DNA from: Desulfomonile tiedjei
GTDB lineage: Bacteria > Desulfobacterota > Desulfomonilia > Desulfomonilales > Desulfomonilaceae
NCBI GenBank assembly: GCA_016218715.1
Contig: JACRDG010000081.1
Location: 1 to 64,000, forward strand
Direction of reading: 5' to 3'
DNA length: 64,000 nucleotides
The notes beneath the pieces are model-generated. The model saw nothing but the letters and a program-made list of their open reading frames with translations. It was not told the DNA's origin and did no database searches. The translations under genes were made by a program, and so were the position numbers. Position 1 is the first letter of the stretch; every line of letters begins with the position of its first letter. This document shows positions 1-8,676 of the stretch, piece after piece.

Positions 1-177
1 ATCTCAACGTCCCAAACTCTCCACTAAAAAAATCCCCCCTCGATTCCCATTTTCCCTGACGTTGCACACTGGCCATCGACTTGTTCACCGTGGATCATGG
101 CGAAACGGAGATCGTCGTGGCTGGCCGATGAAAGGATTTTGAAGTATGCGGACAAAAGGCGGACAAAAGGGCGATCC

Positions 178-218
178 CAAAGAAAATCAGGATGCCGGGC
201 TCCAATCCAACATCCTGA
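178..218 (-). terminator. Rho-independent terminator, probably the original tRNA-Ala terminator displaced by integration
   Basis: On minus strand TCAGGATG-N16-CATCCTGA followed by TTTTCTTT, just beyond the attL tRNA 3' end. Confidence 0.6.
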
Positions 219-221
219 TAT

Positions 222-283
222 TCCATTGTGTTCTTGGTGGAGATGAAGGGATTTGAACCCTCGACCCCCGCGTTGCGAACGCG
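222..283. repeat. attL: 62-bp direct repeat of the tRNA-Ala 3' part
   Basis: tccattgtgttcttggtggagatgaagggatttgaaccctcgacccccgcgttgcgaacgcg, identical to 20629-20690. Confidence 0.95.
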
Positions 284-384
284 AACAAACTGTAATCATT
301 TCAACGCTCGAACCTAGAACCCTCAGTAATTTTGAACATGTTGTCTGTCAGGCGATCCGTTTCGATCTGCCTCGATCTTCGAAA

Positions 385-422
385 AAGGGTAACAAAAAGG
401 AAACAAGGCCTCGACCCCCGCG
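385..422. repeat. Relic resembling an integrase 3' end plus att core
   Basis: AAGGGTAACAAAAAGGAAACAA (385-406) is 21/22 identical to 20563-20584 in the integrase 3' end; CCTCGACCCCCGCG (409-422) matches 14 nt of the att core. Confidence 0.4.
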
Positions 423-696
423 CCGCTTCCGCGCACCCACCACATAAGCCCCGCTCGGTTCCGTCATCCCGATCCGCACGGCACCGGGCACCCCGCCAGA
501 CCTCCCACCATCGTAACTACTCGATATCTTTCGAACGCTCTGTCTCAGCGACCTGGGCCGCCCTGATGTTTCGTAATCATCGGGCCGGCAAGGCGTCTGG
601 GGTTGGGCAGACAGGCGACATTTTGCTTGACCGTGCCTTCCCGCTGCATTAGGCTCCCGGTCGGATCTTAAGCAACACCCGGGGAGATGTGATCAA

Positions 697-2127
697 ATGA
701 AGGCACCAAAGCTTTTCATTTCATACTCTTGGTCAAGCCCCGAACATGAAAAATGGGTCTTAGACCTAGCCACAGAGTTGCGCGAGGCCGGCGTCGATGC
801 CATGCTAGACAAATGGGATCTCAGGGAAGGGCACGACGCTGTGGCTTTCATGGAGAAGATGGTCATTGACCCAGAGATCAAAAAGGTAATAATGATTTGC
901 GATAAGGTGTATGCCGAAAAGGCCGATGGCCGGGCGGGAGGCGTTGGAACCGAGACGCAGATTATATCAAGAGAAGTTTATGAGAAGCAAGATCAAAACA
1001 AGTTTGTGGCTATCATTCGTGAAAAAGACCCGGACGGGAAACCGTTTTGTCCAACATATTACAAGTCGCACATCTATATCGATTTTAGTGAGGACGGAAG
1101 ACGTGCAGAGAGCTCTGAGCGATTATTGCGGTGGATATTTGAAAAGCCTTCTCACGTCAAACCTGAACTTGGAGCGATGCCATCCTACCTGTCTGAAGGA
1201 AAGCACATTTCGTTAGGGACAACTGCGGCTTTCACAAGGTGCATTGACGCGATAAAGAATCATAAGACCAACGCGCTTGGTGCCTTTGACGATTTTTGTA
1301 GTCTTTTTGTGTCAGGAATGAAACGGTTTAGTCTGTCGGAAGCCGATAAGGAGTTCGATGAAGCACTAATTGAGAATATTTCAGAGTTTATCCCATATCG
1401 TAATCAAGTCATTCAGCTTATAATTGCGGTGGCTCGGTATTCATCAACTGAAGAATTCATAACAAAAATTCACCGCCTGCTAGAGAGCCTGCTACCCTAT
1501 ATGAGCGTGCAGGTTAAGGCCCAGCGATGGAGGGGTAAAAGCCCAGAAAATTTTAGGTTCTTAATACATGAGTTGTTCCTATACGCTCTGGCTATACTTT
1601 TGAAGCATGAACGTTTCGATCAGGCCAAGTTCTTGCTTGCGCAACGGTACTACGTGCCGGGGGAATCAGACTACGGTAGACCAGTAATGGCTAGCTTCAC
1701 ACTGTTTCGGAGCCACCTGGATTCATTAGCCGAACGTAACAGACGATTAGGTGGCCGGCGGCTATCGATTCGAGCTGACCTACTAAAGGAGCGATGCAGT
1801 GGAACAGGAATCGACTGGAATCATGTGATGCAGGCGGATCTTGTCGCATTCATACGGGCAGAGGTTGAAGAAGGATCAGGGAGGTGGTTTCCAGAGACCC
1901 TACTCTATGCACACGACTTCACGGGGCCATTTGAATTATTCGCCAGATCGGTTTCCACGGCCTATTTCGATAGGATTGCGAAGTTACTTGCTGTCAACAC
2001 TCCCGCAGACCTAGAACGGCTATGGAAGGACGATCAGGGCCACCCACGGCACCTGCCCAGATGGCAACATGAAGGGTTTAGGCCAGAAACCTTGACTGGA
2101 TACGACCGCCTTGCTACCCGCCCATAG
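697..2127 (+). CDS. SEFIR/TIR-like domain protein, probable anti-phage or effector gene
   Basis: N-terminus KLFISYSWSSPEHEKWVLDLATELREAGVDAMLDKWDLREGHD is typical of SEFIR/TIR folds; GGGGAG upstream of ATG. Confidence 0.75.
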   Translation: MKAPKLFISYSWSSPEHEKWVLDLATELREAGVDAMLDKWDLREGHDAVAFMEKMVIDPEIKKVIMICDKVYAEKADGRAGGVGTETQIISREVYEKQDQNKFVAIIREKDPDGKPFCPTYYKSHIYIDFSEDGRRAESSERLLRWIFEKPSHVKPELGAMPSYLSEGKHISLGTTAAFTRCIDAIKNHKTNALGAFDDFCSLFVSGMKRFSLSEADKEFDEALIENISEFIPYRNQVIQLIIAVARYSSTEEFITKIHRLLESLLPYMSVQVKAQRWRGKSPENFRFLIHELFLYALAILLKHERFDQAKFLLAQRYYVPGESDYGRPVMASFTLFRSHLDSLAERNRRLGGRRLSIRADLLKERCSGTGIDWNHVMQADLVAFIRAEVEEGSGRWFPETLLYAHDFTGPFELFARSVSTAYFDRIAKLLAVNTPADLERLWKDDQGHPRHLPRWQHEGFRPETLTGYDRLATRP

Positions 2128-2439
2128 TTGCCGGTCGGGTGTGGGATCTGCAACTCCAAGGCACCTCTCGCTGAATTCGGCAGAATCCCTGCGTCGACGC
2201 CGATCTCCACGGAAACCCATTGCGCGATGGACAGATTTGTGCCTGCACCGGTGACCGACCTGCTCTCACCACAAACCGGCTTTGTCTCCACCCCGCTGTG
2301 CGATTCCCAGGACGCACGAATGGTGTAGCCGGGAACCCAGTCGTGACTGTACGACGTTCTCACGAAGCCTCGAACGATGTCAGCCTGAGAGGCAGGCTGG
2401 GAGCGCTGGTGTGAGGGTTCGGATAGGCTAGACATTGTC

Positions 2440-2668
2440 GAGCTATGTTCGGTTGACGAGTTTGGTGAAGACAATGGTTGACGGAGTGACGGAGGGTGAG
2501 GTACGCTCAGAGACAGAGATGAAGAGTGTTTTTCGTCAACGTGACGACGGTCTTTCTGCTTCGGGTCGTGTGAGACACACCGTGAACACCTTTTCGGGTC
2601 GGCCGAGCAATCTCCCCACTTCTCACGGGTGCCAGAATAGCGAGAATGGCAAGACCGCCGCATAATTC
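2440..2668 (+). repeat. Degenerate 3' remnant of the IS1380-type element found at ~27.6-29.2 kb
   Basis: ggttgacggagtgacggagggtgaggtacgctcag and aatggcaagaccgccgc match 28970-29165. Confidence 0.65.
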
Positions 2669-2708
2669 GGGTCTACCATCTTATCGTGTAGCCGAACGGA
2701 GGCGAGCA

Positions 2709-3422
2709 ATGGTTGAAGCAAGCACACCTGACAGCCTGGCGCCCAGTTTTTGGGACGGGGTTCATCGAATTGCGAAGGGCGCGGTCTCGGCATTTCCTGT
2801 CGTGGGAGGGCCAGCTACGGAGCTATTTGCTACCCTTGTGGCAGCTCCATTAGACAAAAGGCGCGACGAGTGGCTGTCCTATTGCTATCGCGGGCTCAAG
2901 CGGCTTGAGGAGGAATTTGAAGGATTCAATGTTGAAGGCGTTTTTCGTAATGAAGCATTTGTCACGGCCTTTGTTAAGGCGACTCGGGTGGCGGTAGCTG
3001 ACCATCGCGAAGGAAAGAGAGAAGCATTGAGAAACGCGGTGCTGAACTGCGCTTCTCCCCGACCTCCTGACGAGGACATGCAGCAACTGTTTATTGACCT
3101 GATTGATGTTCTGACCCCGTCGCATCTGATAATAATGAACCGGGTAAACCTTCCGTGGGGTTGGTCTGGCGCTTGGGAGAAACAACCTCACGGCCTGCCG
3201 TCGCCCTATTTCGCCCCGCCTTTTCCAGATTTGGATACGGTATTTCCTCAACTCGATCCGAAAGTGGAAGTTTTCGATTTCTTGTTACGAGATTTGGCCG
3301 GTCGCGGTTTATTGGCTATCGTTGTAACCAAGAGCAACAAAGAAAAATGGGAATGCCACATGGGACCAACGCCTATGGGGATGCAATTCCGGAAATTTAT
3401 TACTTGCCCGATTGATGAATAG
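2709..3422 (+). CDS. Hypothetical protein with a hydrophobic Gly/Pro-rich N-terminal segment; possible defence-associated cargo
   Basis: ORF MVEASTPDSLAPSFWDGVHRIAKGAVSAFPVVGGPATELFATLVAAPLDKRRDEW; the annotated upstream start lies inside the IS remnant. Confidence 0.55.
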   Translation: MVEASTPDSLAPSFWDGVHRIAKGAVSAFPVVGGPATELFATLVAAPLDKRRDEWLSYCYRGLKRLEEEFEGFNVEGVFRNEAFVTAFVKATRVAVADHREGKREALRNAVLNCASPRPPDEDMQQLFIDLIDVLTPSHLIIMNRVNLPWGWSGAWEKQPHGLPSPYFAPPFPDLDTVFPQLDPKVEVFDFLLRDLAGRGLLAIVVTKSNKEKWECHMGPTPMGMQFRKFITCPIDE

Positions 3423-3535
3423 TTGAGTTGGAACAGACGCATACCAGACAAAACGAACCGTGACGGCTTTTCATGATGCCTCTGATGCTGGGCCGAATAG
3501 ACCCGACTGGATAGGTGACAGATGGGTGAGGGGTA

Positions 3536-3565
3536 GAACAGAAAAGCCGGGTGGAAGTCCCCGGC
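3536..3565 (-). terminator. Rho-independent terminator for the minus-strand gene pair 3592-4184
   Basis: GCCGGG-N8-CCCGGC with TTTTC on the minus-strand 3' side. Confidence 0.5.
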
Positions 3566-3591
3566 CCTCATGGCATCTCAGGAGTGGTGGT

Positions 3592-3834
3592 CTATCGATC
3601 CCGCTCCGTCCCGATCGTACGTCCGTTCTTGTCTCGATACACAGCGTCACTGCCCCGACGCGTTCTGTCGATCCGCAGCGCTCCATTTGCATCCCGGAAT
3701 TCAGCAATCCCGTTTGGCCGGTCGTGCCAGGTACCGATCAGTCGGCCGTTGGCGTCCCGGACCTCTCGATCTCCACCCGCCAAGGCTACCCCGGCCAGGA
3801 GGAGTAACACCACGATGAGGATTACTGCACGCAT
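3592..3834 (-). CDS. Small secreted protein with internal repeats
   Basis: MRAVILIVVLLLLAGVALAGG signal peptide, then VRDANGRLIGTW / FRDANGALRID / YRDKNGRTIGTE. Confidence 0.5.
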   Translation of the reverse strand: MRAVILIVVLLLLAGVALAGGDREVRDANGRLIGTWHDRPNGIAEFRDANGALRIDRTRRGSDAVYRDKNGRTIGTERDR

Positions 3835-4184
3835 GGTGACTCCGGTTCGTCCAGGCAGGCCACGAGCGCGCCGGTATCGATCTCCACTTGATCCCCGGAC
3901 AGCGCGTTCTGTGCCCGTACCCAAGCCAGGGCCGCCGGATCTTGATCCCAATTATCGACGGCAGCGGCAGCCATGTGGTGCATCCGCCTCGCCCGCCTGA
4001 ACCATGACCACGCGTCGGCCAGGGCGATGTCACTGGCATCGTAGTCGTGGGTGACATCGTGGAGATTGTCCAGAGCGGTTGCAAGCTCCGCGAAGGCGTG
4101 CTTCTCCAGTTTTTGCAGGTGTTCCGGGACCTCTGGGGCGGTTGCGGCCGGGGTGTGGTTGTCTCTCAGTTCTTCTCTTTCCAC
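3822..4184 (-). CDS. Hypothetical acidic helical protein (GTG start)
   Basis: RBS ggaggt 3 nt before GTG; overlaps the downstream gene start. Confidence 0.45.
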   Translation of the reverse strand: MEREELRDNHTPAATAPEVPEHLQKLEKHAFAELATALDNLHDVTHDYDASDIALADAWSWFRRARRMHHMAAAAVDNWDQDPAALAWVRAQNALSGDQVEIDTGALVACLDEPESPCVQ

Positions 4185-4363
4185 GTTACCTCCCTGATCA
4201 AATTTATACATTAAACGAGGCACAGGGTCGCGCGGGGGACATTGTGTGTCAATCAGATTATTAGCTTCGAAGTCATTCCAGTCAGTTACAAGGTGAGCGT
4301 TCTATCGTTTGACCGTGAGGCCCCCGACCACAGTTACCATTTGCGCTGTCATACCAGGATGTT

Positions 4364-4501
4364 CCGAGAGCCCCCCGCCTTTCGCCGGTAATGGAGCTGT
4401 GTGGTGTGGGCCACACCTCACAGAGCAGGCTCTGGAAGCCACCTCACCATCAGGAAGCGCGCACGTCGAGCGCGCATAAAACAGTATCGGGGGGCTCGCG
4501 G
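4364..4501. other. Multi-hairpin intergenic structure (candidate structured RNA, sso/oriT-like or regulatory region)
   Basis: Outer arms CCGAGAGCCCCCCG (4364-4377) and CGGGGGGCTCGCGG (4488-4501); inner CTGTGTGGTGTGG/CCACACCTCACAG (4397-4423); GCGCGC-N7-GCGCGC (4457-4475). Confidence 0.45.
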
Positions 4502-4936
4502 ACACAAGCCCAATGTGTCAAGGTTCACAGTACCATCGGGTAGCTAACTGGCACGATATCATTGGCACTCTTCTTGCACTATGGCGGTCGTTGAAGTCTG
4601 TGGCGTGTTGAATCGTCAACGATATCATGCTTCCCAAAATCGTGGACCTCAGCTCCCGGTACAATTGCCGGTAGCCTGGCGATTTCTGATACTCACGACA
4701 CAGAACATCGTTGGATATCGGTTATATAGGTAGACCGGAACGAACGGCGAGGGCATGGAGGGAACATTCATTTGAGAGAGAGGTCGTATAATTAACGGGC
4801 TGAGTCTTTTGGGATAACATCTCATAACACCAAGGCATTATGTAACACACTAGCTCGGACTTGCAAAGGACTGGCGTGACACCGTGTTGGTGTGTTATGA
4901 TTGTTCAGATCAACCTCAAACAAGAAAGGAACCATT

Positions 4937-5152
4937 ATGACAATCGACAAACCTGTGAATGAACTCTTGAGCGCTTCGCAAGCCGCAAAACTCTGCGGTA
5001 TGTGCCTCATGACCTTTTGCCGGCTGCTCAAAAAGCACCAGGGACCGCCGTGGATTCAGATGCCTGGTACCCAGAAGTACTTGCTCGACCCGGATCAGGT
5101 TCTGGAATGGAACACCAGGTGGAGGACTCCGAAAGAGCCGGACGATGCCTGA
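4937..5152 (+). CDS. HTH_17/MerR-type DNA-binding protein (excisionase-like)
   Basis: ELLSASQAAKLCGMCLMTFCRLLKKHQGPPWIQMPGTQKYLLDPDQVLEW. Confidence 0.6.
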   Translation: MTIDKPVNELLSASQAAKLCGMCLMTFCRLLKKHQGPPWIQMPGTQKYLLDPDQVLEWNTRWRTPKEPDDA

Positions 5153-5495
5153 GCACCAACACTCCTGGCGTCCTGGGTACACCTATACCTCGAAATCCGG
5201 TAAGCGTCCGCCGGACGACCCCGACCCGAGATACCTCGACCCTCGCTGGAGAGATGCGCGCAGGCGAGCTAAGGAACGCGATCACGAAATGTGCAGGCTG
5301 TGTGGCTCCCCGCACGATCTGCACATCATCCACATCGACCTTCCAGAGGCGTGGAGCGACTTTTACAACCTGGATTACCTAACGACCTTGTGTAGGCAGT
5401 GTTACGAGTTCTGGGATCGAGAACGGCGCTGCAGAAGGATGCGGAGACAACAGGACGCCGAGAATCAGCGTATCGAGAGGCAACAACATGCCTAG
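5145..5495 (+). CDS. HNH-like zinc protein
   Basis: CRLCGSPHDLHIIHIDLPEAWSDFYNLDYLTTLCRQCYEFWD; ATG overlaps previous stop. Confidence 0.5.
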   Translation: MPEHQHSWRPGYTYTSKSGKRPPDDPDPRYLDPRWRDARRRAKERDHEMCRLCGSPHDLHIIHIDLPEAWSDFYNLDYLTTLCRQCYEFWDRERRCRRMRRQQDAENQRIERQQHA

Positions 5496-5500
5496 AAAAA

Positions 5501-5533
5501 GCGAAACCAGCTCTGTGTGGGAGCTGGTTTCGT
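5501..5533 (+). other. Strong hairpin downstream of the HNH-like gene
   Basis: GAAACCAGCTC-TGTGTGG-GAGCTGGTTTC, perfect 11-bp stem extendable to 13; no U-tract. Confidence 0.5.
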
Positions 5534-5626
5534 GCGATGTATCTGATGTGTGCGTGTGTTTCCGACGCCTGGAATCGCTCCAAAGCGCCGGACGGAGGAG
5601 AATGAGCGGGCTGAACATGACCCGGC

Positions 5627-5641
5627 TCACATACTATGTGA
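5627..5641. promoter_or_regulatory. 15-bp palindrome upstream of primase
   Basis: TCACATACTATGTGA perfect palindrome around one central C. Confidence 0.4.
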
Positions 5642-5738
5642 CAACTGACCCGGCCTGATGTTTCAAGGCCCAGAAACAACATGACCCCGGCGGCAACCGA
5701 GGTCGAGATCGAAACAAAAGGAGATTTTGTTCAATATC

Positions 5739-8186
5739 ATGGATACTAAAAACACTGTACCAAACCCAGAACCTGTTGTCAAGTCCTTTCCAATTAGACC
5801 CCCCGAAGAGGTGGAAAGTTCCACGAAAAGCGCTTTGACAGCAGTAAACCACAACAAAGAAACTATTACCAGGGTCAAGGATGCGATACATTTTGATGAT
5901 CTCTTCCGAGAACTTTACCCGGATCGCTACCGGCCCGAGAGCAACAGTTATTGCCCGTTCCACGATGATGCAAACGCATCGTTCGCGGTGTACCAGGACC
6001 ACGGCTTCTGTCATGCGGGATGCACGCCCGGAACCAACGGGGCAAGGAACTTCGACATTTTCAGCCTCTATCAGCGCAGCAAGGACGTGGACTTCGCCCA
6101 GGCTCTCCGTGAACTATCGGAGCGAGCTGGCTTGTCTACGAATGGCAAACAAAATCTGGGTGAGCTGTTGGACACGTATGACTATCACGATGAGGATGGA
6201 AATGTTGTGTACAAGAGTCGAAAATACCGCACCACTAACAAGGACGGGGACCCTGACAAGACCTTTCGCCAGTATCGCGTCACCCCGGACGGCAAGGAAG
6301 TTGCCAATATGGATCACGTTCGCCTGGTGCTCTACAAATTGCCGTTGGTAATACAGGCCGATGAGGTGTGGATCGTTGAAGGCGAGAAAGACGCCAACAA
6401 CCTCACCCGGATGGGCCTGTGCGGAACCACGGCCCCGATGGGAGGCGACAAAGCGGGCGGTAAATGGCCGAAGTTCTGTAAAGATCATGGGATTCATGAG
6501 CCTCTACGAGGCAAGACCGTCTTCGTGATTCCCGACAATGACGACACGGGCAGAAAACATGCACACGCCATAGCGTTGAGCCTTCAAGGATTTGCCGCTT
6601 CCGTGAGGCTCATCGAACTTCCCGGCCTGCCCGAGAAAGGTGACGTGTCTGACTTCATCGAGCAGCATGGCCTGGACGAAGCCAAGCGAATGCTGTTGGA
6701 GCTTGCCAAGGACACCCCCGAATACCAACCGGCGGAACAGGCCCCAGAGACGGACCCTGCACTGACAGACTGCGGGAATTCGCAGCGTATGGCGAAGCTC
6801 TACGGGGACAGAATCCGATACTGTAAGTCACTCGGGTGGCTGGTGTACGATGGCAAGCGGTGGGTGCCCGATGAGTGCTCGGAAGTGATGGGCATGGCCA
6901 GAGGGACAGTTAAGCACATGTATCTCGAAGCCGCCGAGCACAGTGGCCAGGAGTTTGAACGCCTCTCAAAGCACGCCATAGCGTCTCAGCGGGCCGGTCG
7001 TATCCGGTCAATGATCGAGCTTCTACCTTCAGAGCCAGGAATATCGGTCAAGGTAGATGGTTTCGATACCCACAAGTGGCGGCTGAACTGTGAGAACGGG
7101 ACCATCGATCTCCGCAACGGCAACCTGTACCCGCATTCCGACAACGACCTCATCACGCAACTGGCACCGGTCGAATACGACCCAGAAGCGGACTGCCTGG
7201 GCTGGAAAAAGTTTTTGCATGAGGCGATGAACAGTGACGACGAGATGGTCGCATTCCTTCAGCGATTGCTCGGCTATTCACTGACCGGACAGACAAGTGA
7301 ACAGGTCTGGGCCTTCTTCTGGGGTAAAGGAGCCAACGGGAAATCAACACTACTGAGAACGCTCGCTCATGTCCTGGGTGACTATGCGGTCAATACTCCT
7401 GCTGAGACATTCATGGAAACGGGTGGTGGGAGCATTCGGAATGACCTGGCTCGGTTGCGAGGAGCAAGGCTTGTCGTGGCAAGTGAGCCACAAAGCAGGA
7501 AGTTTGACGCTGGGGTCATCAAGACCTTTACCGGAGAAGATGCCATAACGGCGCGCTTTCTACATCGGGAGTTCTTTGAATTCAGACCTGAAGGAAAGCT
7601 GATATTTTGCGCCAATGAACGGCCCGCTGTGAGGGATACGAGCGAGGGTTTTTGGCGACGCGTTATCCTCATCCCGTTTGAGCGGCAATTCCGGGGTAGC
7701 GATTGCGACCCACATCTCTATGAAGCACTGATTGAGGAATCCCCGGGAATTCTGAACTGGTTGATGGAGGGATGCAAGGCTTGGCAACATGGCGGGCTGG
7801 AACCTCCTGTGAAGGTCAGCTTGGCTGTACAAGACTATCGGGACGCTACCGACCTGCTCAATGAATTCCTGGAGGAGTGCTGTGAGATCGAAGCAGCGCT
7901 GTCTGTTCCGAAGCGTGAGCTGTACGATGGATACCTGGCATATTGCGAGAATTCCCACATTCGCAAACCACTGACTCAGCAAAAGTTCAATGAGGATCTC
8001 CGAGGGCGTTCCGAGATCGTCGAGAAAAAGCTGGGACCGCGTGATGCTCGGGTTAAAAGCTGGGTCGGCATCAATCTTCGGGATGATGGGAATCCGATGA
8101 TTAAGTCATGCAGGCGGTGCGACAATGAGCTTACCTGTGACCGTAAGCAACGAAACGCCTCAACCTGTGCTTTTTACAAGGAATAG
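5739..8186 (+). CDS. Phage/plasmid primase-helicase (CHC2 zinc finger + Toprim + P4/D5-type SF3 helicase)
   Basis: YCPFHDDANASF...CHAGC; VWIVEGEKDANNL; GKGANGKSTLLRTLAHVLG; SEGFWRRVILIPFERQF. Confidence 0.9.
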   Translation: MDTKNTVPNPEPVVKSFPIRPPEEVESSTKSALTAVNHNKETITRVKDAIHFDDLFRELYPDRYRPESNSYCPFHDDANASFAVYQDHGFCHAGCTPGTNGARNFDIFSLYQRSKDVDFAQALRELSERAGLSTNGKQNLGELLDTYDYHDEDGNVVYKSRKYRTTNKDGDPDKTFRQYRVTPDGKEVANMDHVRLVLYKLPLVIQADEVWIVEGEKDANNLTRMGLCGTTAPMGGDKAGGKWPKFCKDHGIHEPLRGKTVFVIPDNDDTGRKHAHAIALSLQGFAASVRLIELPGLPEKGDVSDFIEQHGLDEAKRMLLELAKDTPEYQPAEQAPETDPALTDCGNSQRMAKLYGDRIRYCKSLGWLVYDGKRWVPDECSEVMGMARGTVKHMYLEAAEHSGQEFERLSKHAIASQRAGRIRSMIELLPSEPGISVKVDGFDTHKWRLNCENGTIDLRNGNLYPHSDNDLITQLAPVEYDPEADCLGWKKFLHEAMNSDDEMVAFLQRLLGYSLTGQTSEQVWAFFWGKGANGKSTLLRTLAHVLGDYAVNTPAETFMETGGGSIRNDLARLRGARLVVASEPQSRKFDAGVIKTFTGEDAITARFLHREFFEFRPEGKLIFCANERPAVRDTSEGFWRRVILIPFERQFRGSDCDPHLYEALIEESPGILNWLMEGCKAWQHGGLEPPVKVSLAVQDYRDATDLLNEFLEECCEIEAALSVPKRELYDGYLAYCENSHIRKPLTQQKFNEDLRGRSEIVEKKLGPRDARVKSWVGINLRDDGNPMIKSCRRCDNELTCDRKQRNASTCAFYKE

Positions 8187-8227
8187 GCTCATCGTGAGCA
8201 ACAAGGGTAAAAAGCTGATGGCAGAAA

Positions 8228-8335
8228 GTGTGGACCGTGTGGACCGAATATCCAGAAATCCGGGTTTTTTTCCTATGTACTCTCTTCGCGGAGAAAAACC
8301 CGGAAATTAGGTTTTTCGGTCCACCTGGTCCACTT
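8228..8335. other. Candidate replication origin: 108-bp concentric palindrome with paired iterons
   Basis: GTGTGGACC x2 (8228-8245) facing GGTCCACCT/GGTCCACTT (8318-8335); inner TCCGGGTTTTT/AAAAACCCGGA (8259-8269/8294-8304); both centred at 8281.5, directly 3' of the primase. Confidence 0.55.
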
Positions 8336-8379
8336 TTCTAGTAACTCAGCTTTGCCTCTTGACGGTAAGAATGGCCTCA

Positions 8380-8395
8380 TGTGACCGATATCACA
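8380..8395. promoter_or_regulatory. CRP/FNR-family-like palindromic site
   Basis: TGTGA-CCGATA-TCACA, perfect arms. Confidence 0.4.
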
Positions 8396-8676
8396 GTATA
8401 ACAGGAGCTTTTGGTCACCATGGACGACCCGACCCGAATCTTGCTCTCGACTTCTCCACCATTGACCCCATCACGGGGATCTCATAATCGACAAGCCCGT
8501 TGCCGACAAGAATCTTTGGGCGACCAGGAAAAGAATTAGCCGGAGATCAGGCTAATTCCCCGGACGATCATTCACCGGAAGCCCCAAGTGAGGCTCTCGG
8601 GTTACCGGGGCAAATTGGCCCCACTTGAGGCTGATTACAAAACTACCTCCGAACTTATGGTCCCGGGACCGGAAGT

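Noticed and set aside
2034-2663. 209-aa minus-strand ORF
   Set aside because: Overlaps the SEFIR gene end and IS debris; no supporting motif or RBS
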